This document shows, in pieces, positions 34,702-42,466 of a DNA stretch of 64,000 bases (position 1 is its first letter; the number at the start of each line of letters is the position of its first letter). Under the pieces are notes generated by a model. It saw only the letters and a program-made list of their open reading frames with translations. It did no database searches and had not been told where the DNA came from. The DNA is from Oscillospiraceae bacterium (lineage in GTDB: Bacteria > Bacillota > Clostridia > Oscillospirales > CAG-272): NCBI GenBank assembly GCA_015064845.1, contig SVRL01000001.1:1-64000 (forward strand). The letters run 5' to 3'. A program made the position numbers and the translations under genes.

Positions 34702-36278
34702 GAATGGCGTCTCCTTACATATACAATCAAACCGCAAACACCGATGGCAACGGGAATTATCGCAACACAGGTAATGGTCCACGCATTGGCTTGTGCAGTG
34801 GAAACATCGGTCAGCGAAGTATTATCAAACGATTTATACGTGATATTATCATAATAAACGGTATTATCCCACATCAATCGAAGGAGTTCAAGCATGATAT
34901 TGCGGTTTGCGCAGGAAGATTCATATTCAGCAGAAAGGAAATCTGCGGAACCGATGGCAACTACATAAGTATCCACATTGGCATTCAGTTCCCAAATAAT
35001 ACGGGAAACACCCAAAAGCGCAACGGAACCTTCTATGGTTGTTTCGCCTTTAATCGTCTGCGCACTGCTGTAGGATTTCAAAAGAGGGAACGAAGTGGAA
35101 GAAGCGTTTGTTCCAGTAACGATTTCTCCGGAATCCAAAATTACAACTTCTTTCGGCAAAGAGAAGATTGTGGAAGGAAGGTTGGATGTTCTGGAATTGA
35201 AAAGTTTTGAAAAGAATCCGGTAGACGTAGACTGTGCATCTGTATTCGGATTATAAGTTTGAGAATAGTCCGCAAAAATTTTGGAAGCACCGGAACCGGA
35301 AACGGAATGAGAATTGTCTTTCACGGAATTGCCGAATCCCAATCCGTATTCGGACATGAAATCTTCCAAAGCTCTGAGCTTCGGAACTTCGGCATCTTCA
35401 ACAACAATCATGTGTCCGTGATGATCTCCGAGGAACGTTTTCAGTTTGGTAATTTCGGAAAAATCCGTTGTGTGAACAAGGTCGGTCTTCGGACGGTTGA
35501 TAATAACGATATCATCGCCTTTATTGGCATCAAAATTTTCATTGGAAAGATTGATTTCTTTGATTTCAAAACCGCCAAGTTCCAAAACTTCTTTCCAATC
35601 GCCGGCTTCTTTCAAAGTGGGTTCGCCGTGTCCCTGAAGATAATATGCCGTGGGACGGTCTGCTTTGCCCGCCAAAAGAGCAACGGCAGAAAGAATTTTG
35701 GTTTCCGCATTATAACCGATATACGAATTTGTTCCGGTATCCATCATAAAGAAAGATTTGGAAGTATATTTTTTTGCGGGAATATTGGGCAATGCATTTC
35801 CGTTTTCATCACAAAGCTCAAAAACAACGTCATCCATTGAAAGGGTATCCAATGCCGTCGCTTTATATTTTTCCGCATATTCGGGATGAACGGTTGTGTT
35901 ATGCGCAACAAGGTTGATATTATCGTAATGATTAACCAATTCCTTGAAGGTTTGATAAAGCATGACCGTCATCTCGTTATAATTACGGAAAATGTCTTCT
36001 TCAGCAAGAAGAACGATATTTAAATACGTCTTTTCGCCGTTTTCGGAAATCAAAATTTTATCCATTTCTTCAATAAAAGCATCGGAAAGCGAATAGTAAG
36101 AGGATGCTGTCATATCCGTATACCAGCCCTGAACGGAAGAAAGGGAGGTTGCGATAATATTCAAGATAATAACGAGCGCAACAAAAATAACGGTAATGGT
36201 TACAGAAAGAGAACCGTATTTCAAATTTCTTTTATCTTTTGTTTTTACAGCGCCTTTGTTCTGATTTGTTTTTGCCAT
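34698..36278 (-). CDS. GldG-like ABC transport system protein
   Basis: A 526-residue protein with an N-terminal membrane helix (about residues 27-48) and a C-terminal one (about 499-519). The extracytoplasmic region has the GldG-family pattern SSYYSLSDAF and the Rossmann-like segments RPTAYYLQGHGEP and DDIVIINRPKTDL. In Bacteroidetes GldFG couples to gliding; in Firmicutes the family is linked to ABC-2 exporters of unknown substrate. It lies 24 bp after the permease gene. Confidence 0.8.
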   Translation of the reverse strand: MAKTNQNKGAVKTKDKRNLKYGSLSVTITVIFVALVIILNIIATSLSSVQGWYTDMTASSYYSLSDAFIEEMDKILISENGEKTYLNIVLLAEEDIFRNYNEMTVMLYQTFKELVNHYDNINLVAHNTTVHPEYAEKYKATALDTLSMDDVVFELCDENGNALPNIPAKKYTSKSFFMMDTGTNSYIGYNAETKILSAVALLAGKADRPTAYYLQGHGEPTLKEAGDWKEVLELGGFEIKEINLSNENFDANKGDDIVIINRPKTDLVHTTDFSEITKLKTFLGDHHGHMIVVEDAEVPKLRALEDFMSEYGLGFGNSVKDNSHSVSGSGASKIFADYSQTYNPNTDAQSTSTGFFSKLFNSRTSNLPSTIFSLPKEVVILDSGEIVTGTNASSTSFPLLKSYSSAQTIKGETTIEGSVALLGVSRIIWELNANVDTYVVAIGSADFLSAEYESSCANRNIMLELLRLMWDNTVYYDNITYKSFDNTSLTDVSTAQANAWTITCVAIIPVAIGVCGLIVYVRRRHS

Positions 36279-36302
36279 TTTCGGGAAGTCCTTTCTTCTG
36301 TT

Positions 36303-37019
36303 TTAAGATTTAGACCAACGGCGTCTTTCAAATACACGAATGGTAAGGAAAAGAAATACCGCCGAAAGAGAAATAAAATAAAGCAAAGAGTCGTAGCTGA
36401 AAAGTCCGTATGCGAAATAACTGTATCTGTTTGTAATGGAGATACCGGAAAGAAATGCACGGATGGTTTCATTATTGATATAATTGTTCAAAGCACTGAC
36501 GAAAAGCAGGAAAATAATTGCGCCGATCGTACCGAACGCAGAAATAAACTGGTTTTCAGTCAAAGAAGAAATGAAAATACCGATAGAAATGAATGCGCTT
36601 CCGACAAGGAAAACACCGATCACACAACCCACGTAAAGCGCAAGGTTGGGAGTTCCGTACATAGCGAGAGGAATATAATAAATGATGGAAGAAATCAAAA
36701 AGCAACCACCGAACATGGCGAGCGCCGCCAGATATTTACCGAAAACGATATCAGCAAGTGTAATCGGCGCAGTCATAATCAACTGATCGGTTCTCATTTT
36801 TCTTTCTTCACTGATGAGTTTCATAGTCAAAAGAGGAATGATGACGATAAAAAGGAAAAGAATGAGGGAAAAATATGAAGTATAGTCCGCATTTTCTCCT
36901 GCTTGTACGGTTTGCAGCATAAAAAGGAAGCCGCTGACAGCAAAAAAGATTGCACTGAACATATAACCGACAGGAGATGTAAAATAGGAGCGCATTTCGC
37001 GCTTAAAAATAGCAAGCAT
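36303..37019 (-). CDS. ABC-2 type permease (GldF-like)
   Basis: A 238-residue membrane protein with six hydrophobic helices. It begins MLAIFKREMRSYFTSPVGY and has the SEERKMRTDQLIMTAPIT loop typical of ABC-2 permeases encoded with GldG-like proteins. It forms the channel for the ATPase upstream. AGGAGG precedes the start. Confidence 0.85.
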   Translation of the reverse strand: MLAIFKREMRSYFTSPVGYMFSAIFFAVSGFLFMLQTVQAGENADYTSYFSLILFLFIVIIPLLTMKLISEERKMRTDQLIMTAPITLADIVFGKYLAALAMFGGCFLISSIIYYIPLAMYGTPNLALYVGCVIGVFLVGSAFISIGIFISSLTENQFISAFGTIGAIIFLLFVSALNNYINNETIRAFLSGISITNRYSYFAYGLFSYDSLLYFISLSAVFLFLTIRVFERRRWSKS

Positions 37020-37037
37020 GAATTAAAATCCTCCTTA

Positions 37038-37994
37038 TCAAGCTTTTTTTGCCGTTGTATCTTCTGCCTCATCTACAACGGAAATAAAAATATCTTCCAG
37101 ATTTGCACCTGTGAATTCCAAGGAAAGAATCGGCCAGGAACGTTGTGCGAGCATAAAGAAAATCGGCTTACGAACGTCAATTTCATTTTTGCTTTCCACA
37201 ATAAAGGTTGCGCTTCCGTCTTCGTGTTCCACGGAAATTTCCGCATAAATCACACCGGGAATCCTCTTGAGCGCATTTTGAACCGTAACCGCAGGACCTT
37301 CGATGCGAATGGCAAGTCGGCGGTTTCCGCGCAAAGCGCCTTCAATATTTTCCGTCAGTTCATCCGCAACGATTTTTCCTTCGTTGATGATAAGAATTCT
37401 GTCACAAACGGCTTTTACTTCGGAAAGAATATGCGTGCTGAGAATAATCGTTCTTTCTTTTCCGAGTTCACGAATCAGATTACGGATATCAATAATCTGT
37501 TTGGGGTCCAAGCCATTGGTCGGTTCGTCAAAAATAATAACTTCGGGATTTCCGATGATCGCGCCAGCAATACCCACTCTCTGACGGTAACCTTTCGAAA
37601 GGTTTTTAATCATACGATCCATCGTATCTTCAATTTTAACCACACGGCAAACTTCTTCAATATGTGCTTTGCGGTTCAAATTGCATTTTTTCAAATCATA
37701 TATAAAATTCAGATATTCTTTGACCGTCATTTCCACATAAAGCGGAGGTGTTTCCGGCAAAAAGCCGATTTTTTTCTTAACAGCCAACGGATGCTCCAAA
37801 ATATCAAGTCCGTCAACCATTGCCTTTCCTGAGGTGGAAGAAAGATATCCCGTTAAAATATTCATTGTCGTAGATTTACCCGCGCCGTTCGGTCCGAGAA
37901 AACCCACGATTTCGCCCTTTTTCACTTCAAAGCTGATGTCGTTTACGGCGTAACGGTCGCCGTACTGTTTGATCAGGTGTTCAACCTTTATCAT
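37038..37994 (-). CDS. ABC transporter ATP-binding protein (GldA-like)
   Basis: A 318-residue ABC ATPase. It has Walker A GPNGAGKST (about residues 32-40), the signature LSKGYRQRVGIA (about 131-142), Walker B EVIIFDEPTNGLDP and a switch histidine in LSTHIL. A C-terminal ~90-residue domain follows, as in exporter ATPases of the CcmA/NatA group. ATG 37994 gives the usual start MIKVEHLIKQYG. A TTG at 38003 is closer to AAAGGA and may be used instead. First gene of a four-gene operon. Confidence 0.9.
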   Translation of the reverse strand: MIKVEHLIKQYGDRYAVNDISFEVKKGEIVGFLGPNGAGKSTTMNILTGYLSSTSGKAMVDGLDILEHPLAVKKKIGFLPETPPLYVEMTVKEYLNFIYDLKKCNLNRKAHIEEVCRVVKIEDTMDRMIKNLSKGYRQRVGIAGAIIGNPEVIIFDEPTNGLDPKQIIDIRNLIRELGKERTIILSTHILSEVKAVCDRILIINEGKIVADELTENIEGALRGNRRLAIRIEGPAVTVQNALKRIPGVIYAEISVEHEDGSATFIVESKNEIDVRKPIFFMLAQRSWPILSLEFTGANLEDIFISVVDEAEDTTAKKA

Positions 37995-38043
37995 GGTATT
38001 CAACCATTCCTTTCTTAATAATATTTCTCATAAGATAAAATAA

Positions 38044-38074
38044 ATTGCGTCGATTTTTCGAAATTCGGCGCAAT
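38044..38074 (-). promoter_or_regulatory. Attenuator-like stem-loop in the ABC operon leader
   Basis: ATTGCGTCGA and TCGGCGCAAT (one G-U pair) form a 10-bp stem followed in the minus direction by TTATTTTATC. It lies about 50-80 nt before the first start codon in a leader of roughly 190 nt. Confidence 0.45.
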
Positions 38075-38192
38075 GATGCAAACAGAAAACGCATTTCTCA
38101 GCCAAAAACTTTTTTAATGATTTTCCGTCATTCATAAACGGAGATGGATTCTGTTTAGCAAATCGGTTGTTCCGAGAGAACAAAAAATATAC

Positions 38193-38229
38193 ACTGTAAC
38201 AGTATACCCTATTTTTTCATAAAAATCAA
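38193..38229 (-). promoter_or_regulatory. ABC operon promoter with overlapping palindrome
   Basis: On the minus strand, TTGATT (38229-38224), a 17-bp spacer and TATACT (38206-38201). The perfect palindrome ACTGT-A-ACAGT (38193-38203) overlaps the end of the -10 and the start point, a position typical of a repressor site. Confidence 0.7.
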
Positions 38230-38355
38230 GTACAGATACCATCAAATTTTATAAATATCTCCTATTTTTTTTAATTTTTTACATCATTTTTATGAACAAT
38301 TTATTAAACCCACAATCATAAAACAAAATCCTGAAAAATTCATCGTTCCTCCCGG

Positions 38356-38378
38356 TTTTCCACAATTTTTGTGGAAAA
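38356..38378. repeat. Inverted DnaA-box-like pair, copy 2 (intergenic)
   Basis: Same sequence as 9560-9582: TTTTCCACA and TGTGGAAAA separated by 5 bp. Confidence 0.55.
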
Positions 38379-38409
38379 CAAAAGAAGAAGCTGACATTCC
38401 GATTAAACA

Positions 38410-38437
38410 AAAATGGCTCCCCATGGGGAGCCATTTT
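38410..38437 (-). terminator. Terminator of the S-layer protein gene
   Basis: A perfect 28-bp palindrome centred on CCATGG, with AAAATGGCTCCCC arms and a T-rich tract on the minus-strand side. Confidence 0.9.
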
Positions 38438-38452
38438 CATGGAAATTAATCC

Positions 38453-41400
38453 TTATTTGATTACGTAAACGACGTTGCCGATTGCGATGTATTCGAAAGA
38501 GGTCATGCCTTCGAATGTGCCATCAACAACTTCAAGGTTGCCCTTAGCGTTAACGGTAACGAAAGTTACGTTGAGAGCTTCGAGGTCAACATATTCGTTT
38601 TCGGTTTCAGTCATCTTAGCGAGAAGCTTGGTTTCGCCTTCGATGGTAACGATTTCAGCAGTCTTGGTCATGAGCTTGCCTGCGGTAACAACGTCAACAA
38701 CTTCAACGATTTCGTTGTTTGCGTCAACAACATAGAAGTTGCCCTTAACCATGCCTGCAACCTGTTCAAGGTTCATATCGAGACCGAATTCTTCATCACC
38801 GGAGTTCATGTCGAGCTCATAGCAGATGATTGCATCCTGAAGTTCGCCTTCAATGGATACAGCGCCTTCGATTCTGATAACAAGTTTGTAGTCAACACCG
38901 TCATGAATGGTTTCAGCAGTGAGGTTAGCAAAGTTGTTGAAGTATACGATCTTGTAGCCTTCAGCAAGTTCGATGCCTTCTACGGAATCGATAACAGTGT
39001 ATGTGGGACCTACGGGAGGATCAATAGGATCTACGGGAGGTTCGGGATCTACGGGAGGTTCGGGGGGAAGAGTTGCTTCGGGAATTTCTACGCCTTCGGG
39101 AATTTCTGCTGCGAGAACTTCGCCGTCAGTGATGATTGCGATAGCAGTGATTTCGTTATCAACAACCTTAGCATTCCATTCAACACCGAATACGCCCTTG
39201 CCTACGAGGTCGCTGTAGTTGTTGATGATGCAATCGAAGCCATCTTCGGAGGGAACTACGAATACAACTTCTGCGCCTTCAGCAACGCGGTAAGCGGTAA
39301 CTTTTTCAGCTTCAACGTCAATGTAAATGCCGTTTTCACCGAATACGATGGTAGCAGCGAGATCATTGAGAGTAATGTCTTCTTCAGCAACGGTGTTTAC
39401 ACCGAATACTGCTTCTGCGTTCCAAGCGTTTGCGAGACCTTCAGCAGTGAATTCAACGTCTTTGAGAGTAACGGGAGTCTTTTCAGCAGCTTCGAAGTAT
39501 TCTTTATTGTTTTTGATCACGTAATCGTATTCATTTCCGTCCTTAATGTACGTGATATCTTCTGCATTGAACACTTTCAATACAGCACCTGCGGGAACAT
39601 CAATCTGCTGCTTACCAATAGAGATTACGGTTTCTTCGCTAGTAATAAAGTAACCTTTTTCTTCAGTGTAGTTTTCTGCGTGTTCTGCATTGTTGGGATC
39701 AAAAATAACGAAATCATTCTTGTCTTCGCCGTTAACGGTACCTACAATCAAAACTTCGAGATTGGACCAGTCAATCTTAAGACCGCTGGAAACGAGTTTG
39801 TATGCCTGAACGAATTCAACTCTTGTGTATTTGAGAGTGTATTCGTATGCGCCTTCAACGAGGGTTCTTGCGTAGTAGGGTTCATAGCCGATAGCTTCTG
39901 CAACGTAAACAACTTTTTCAGTTGCAACACCAAGAGTGTTTTCTTTGATGTACTCGGTCTTGTAAACAACTTCGCCGAGCTTGTGGCCGCCGTAAATGTC
40001 GGACCAGTCATCGTTCAAGCTTGCGCCTGTGCTGCAAAGGAGATATTTGGACATAGCATCCTTGCAAACGTCAACGTAGATGAGGTCGGTTTCGCCTTCA
40101 ACTCTTGTGTCATTTGCTGCTGCTGCGGGATTGAGGAGAGAATCGCTCCAGATTCTTGCATAAACCTTGTAGTTAGCAAGGTCGAACATAGAGGAAGCTC
40201 TTGCTCTTACAGTTTCATAGATAACGTCATATACACCGTTTTCATCAACAACTGTGATTGCAACGTTGTAAGTATTGGTCTGACCTTCAACAAGTTCAGA
40301 ATCAGTAACAAAGCCGGTGTTTTCAACTTTTTCGAAAGCACTTGCAAGGTAAACAGCTTCATTGCCTTCACCTACAGCGAACTTAACGCATCTGTCGTTG
40401 AGCCAGAGTGCAGTTGCATCGGTGATGTTGGTACCTTCGCCAACGATACCTGCTTTGATAGCTTCTTCAGCTTCGTCAAGCATGGGGAAGTTGTTAGCGA
40501 TGTTGTAAGAATATGTCTTTTCAGCGCCCTTGTAGCTGTAAGTATATTCAATTACTCTATCGGATTTGGTTGCGGGGAGTTTGATGTTTTCAACGAGAGT
40601 GTCGTCGCTGAGACGGATATTTACGAGGAAGTAGCCTTCTTCAGCGTATACGGTAACTTTTTCGATGATACCGGTCTGAATTGCGGAAGGAGCGAAAGTA
40701 TTAACGATTTCGCCGTCGGGAGTCTTAACAACGAAGCTGAATTCTTCGCCGTCATTATTGAAATCGGAAACGAAGTCTGCGCTGTCTTTGATAACAACAG
40801 TGTCATACTTAACAACGTCGATTACGTTGATAACCTGACCGTATTCGTTGATTTCTTCTCTGTAAGTAACGTTTTCAGCAGCTGCACTGAATACTGCGTA
40901 TACGCAACCTTCAGCAGCAGTCTTGAGGTTAGCGATTGCTTCTGCAACAGAAAGCTTGTCGCCTGTCATGTTCTTGGAGTAGAAGTAGATATCGCTGTTT
41001 TCGTCATTGGTAATGGTGTATTCAACACCTGCGAAAGAAAGGATAGCGCTCTTTACTTCGCCGTTTTCAACAACTACGTCTTTCCAGAAGAAGTCGGGAA
41101 CGAGGTCATCAAGTCTGAGACCTTCTTCAGTCTTCTTGAGGAGGTAAGTGTTGAGGATAGTTGTGAACTGGTTGGTGGATTCGAAAGTGATTCTTACGAT
41201 ATCACCGGTGCGTTTGTTCTTGATTACGTTAACGAGAGAACCGATAGCGAGAACGTCAGCAACGTTAACTGCTTCGTCGTCAGCCAATTCAAGAGCATCG
41301 CGAACGAGTGCTTCGAATTCTTCAACAGAGATGGTAAGAGTATCTTTACCGTTTACGCTCTGGAGAACAACTTCGGTACCGATAGAGATAACGAAGTATC

Positions 41401-42139
41401 TGTCTTCTCTGAGACCAACATTTTCAACAACTGCGGGAGTGAAGTAGTCGTTGAGTTTGATACCGTCAGCGGTACGGGAAGTGGGGTTGCCGGATTTTTC
41501 GCCGGTCTGGTTCATGATGGTAGCAACGATGTAAGCAGCTTCACCATAGGTAAGTTCTGCATAGGGATCGTAGTGTCTGGTTTCTTCAAGGAAGATAGCA
41601 TCGAATGCGTTGCAGTAGTTCTGAGCAGCGCGCATATAGTTATATGCCCAGTTGTCAGCGCCTTCAACGTTTTCATAGGATACTCTTTCTTCATAACCCA
41701 TCATTCTAACGATGATGGCAGCAACTTCACCGAGGATGATGGTTCTGTCGGGAGCGAATGTGTATTCGCCGTCGCCGTCGTCATCTTCACCAACAATGAA
41801 GCCGGACTGGTGTGCGTAAGCGATGGCAGCGAATTTGTCTTCACCGGGCTTAACGTCAGCAAATTTCATGTCTGTGCCAAGCCAGATTTCGTCGTCCCAA
41901 GCTTCGTCAAGAAGCTGGTGGGATTCAATCTTTGCCATCCAGAAAACGAACTGTTCTCTTGTGATCTTCATTTCTGCCTGGCTGGGGCTGATGTAGTCAA
42001 CACCGATATCCTGAAGATAATCAATGGCATCCTGATACCATTTTTCTTCGGAAGTACGCGCAGCAGAAACAGTTGCGAATGTTCCGACTACAAGAATTGC
42101 AGCAAGAACAAGAGCGAGAGCTCTCTTAAAGTTTCTCAT
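38453..42139 (-). CDS. S-layer homology (SLH) domain surface protein
   Basis: A 1228-residue exported protein. The signal peptide (MRNFKRALALVLAAILVVGT, cleavage near VSA) is followed by about three SLH motifs in residues 30-215 (for example AIDYLQDIGV with FADVKPGEDKFAAIAYAHQS, and TYGEAAYIVATIMNQTGE). SLH domains bind pyruvylated wall polymers. The rest is a long beta-rich stretch of several hundred residues with a PPEPPVDPEPPVDP hinge near residue 1035. It lacks recognisable enzymatic motifs. The codon use is strongly biased and the promoter is strong, as expected of an abundant S-layer protein. AGGAGG lies before the start. Confidence 0.9.
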   Translation of the reverse strand: MRNFKRALALVLAAILVVGTFATVSAARTSEEKWYQDAIDYLQDIGVDYISPSQAEMKITREQFVFWMAKIESHQLLDEAWDDEIWLGTDMKFADVKPGEDKFAAIAYAHQSGFIVGEDDDGDGEYTFAPDRTIILGEVAAIIVRMMGYEERVSYENVEGADNWAYNYMRAAQNYCNAFDAIFLEETRHYDPYAELTYGEAAYIVATIMNQTGEKSGNPTSRTADGIKLNDYFTPAVVENVGLREDRYFVISIGTEVVLQSVNGKDTLTISVEEFEALVRDALELADDEAVNVADVLAIGSLVNVIKNKRTGDIVRITFESTNQFTTILNTYLLKKTEEGLRLDDLVPDFFWKDVVVENGEVKSAILSFAGVEYTITNDENSDIYFYSKNMTGDKLSVAEAIANLKTAAEGCVYAVFSAAAENVTYREEINEYGQVINVIDVVKYDTVVIKDSADFVSDFNNDGEEFSFVVKTPDGEIVNTFAPSAIQTGIIEKVTVYAEEGYFLVNIRLSDDTLVENIKLPATKSDRVIEYTYSYKGAEKTYSYNIANNFPMLDEAEEAIKAGIVGEGTNITDATALWLNDRCVKFAVGEGNEAVYLASAFEKVENTGFVTDSELVEGQTNTYNVAITVVDENGVYDVIYETVRARASSMFDLANYKVYARIWSDSLLNPAAAANDTRVEGETDLIYVDVCKDAMSKYLLCSTGASLNDDWSDIYGGHKLGEVVYKTEYIKENTLGVATEKVVYVAEAIGYEPYYARTLVEGAYEYTLKYTRVEFVQAYKLVSSGLKIDWSNLEVLIVGTVNGEDKNDFVIFDPNNAEHAENYTEEKGYFITSEETVISIGKQQIDVPAGAVLKVFNAEDITYIKDGNEYDYVIKNNKEYFEAAEKTPVTLKDVEFTAEGLANAWNAEAVFGVNTVAEEDITLNDLAATIVFGENGIYIDVEAEKVTAYRVAEGAEVVFVVPSEDGFDCIINNYSDLVGKGVFGVEWNAKVVDNEITAIAIITDGEVLAAEIPEGVEIPEATLPPEPPVDPEPPVDPIDPPVGPTYTVIDSVEGIELAEGYKIVYFNNFANLTAETIHDGVDYKLVIRIEGAVSIEGELQDAIICYELDMNSGDEEFGLDMNLEQVAGMVKGNFYVVDANNEIVEVVDVVTAGKLMTKTAEIVTIEGETKLLAKMTETENEYVDLEALNVTFVTVNAKGNLEVVDGTFEGMTSFEYIAIGNVVYVIK

Positions 42140-42199
42140 AAGGTATTCCTCCTAAAATTTTTTATAAGCAGCTCAATGGCCACACTTATATTTAATCAT

Positions 42200-42260
42200 A
42201 TCATACTATATGATTCCAAATTTTTCAAGAAGTTTTTGCAAATTGTAACACAACTGTAAC
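42200..42260 (-). promoter_or_regulatory. S-layer gene promoter with 11-bp-spaced boxes
   Basis: On the minus strand, TTGAAA (42228-42223), a 17-bp spacer and TATGAT (42205-42200). Two GTTACA hexamers on the minus strand (42260-42255 and 42249-42244) lie 11 bp apart, starting 16 bp upstream of the -35. Confidence 0.65.
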
Positions 42261-42397
42261 ATAACGACGATTTAAACAAAATCAATCATCTGTTTTTGTA
42301 TCACTTGAATAATAAATGGCGCGAAAAAGGAAAGATGCAAAAATAAAGCGTAACATTTTAAAATTATGATGTGATAGCAAAGCCTTAAATTGCTTCA
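42261..42397. other. Intergenic stretch without recognised features
   Basis: This AT-rich stretch lies in the gap between the S-layer gene promoter and the LRR lipoprotein terminator. I see no ORF, promoter or stable hairpin in it. Confidence 0.5.
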
Positions 42398-42433
42398 ATA
42401 AAAAGAACCCTTTGTATCACTACATTGGGTTCT
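42398..42433 (-). terminator. Terminator of the LRR lipoprotein gene
   Basis: AGAACCC (42404-42410) pairs with GGGTTCT (42427-42433); in the minus direction TTTTTATTG follows. Confidence 0.75.
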
Positions 42434-42466
42434 CTTCAAAATTTCAAGTATCAAATTTATTGGTTT

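Larger units (their letters stand above)
37995..38452. other. 458-bp intergenic region upstream of the ABC operon
   Basis: It holds the ABC operon leader (to about 38194) with a stem-loop at 38044-38074, the promoter and palindrome at 38193-38229, a DnaA-box-like pair at 38356, and the S-layer gene terminator at 38410. I see no coding sequence. Confidence 0.6.

Noticed and set aside
38903-42259. A 1118-codon open frame on the plus strand
   Set aside because: It is antisense to the S-layer protein. The strong codon bias of that gene removes stops in the opposite frame. The translated product has no domain and no ribosome binding site.
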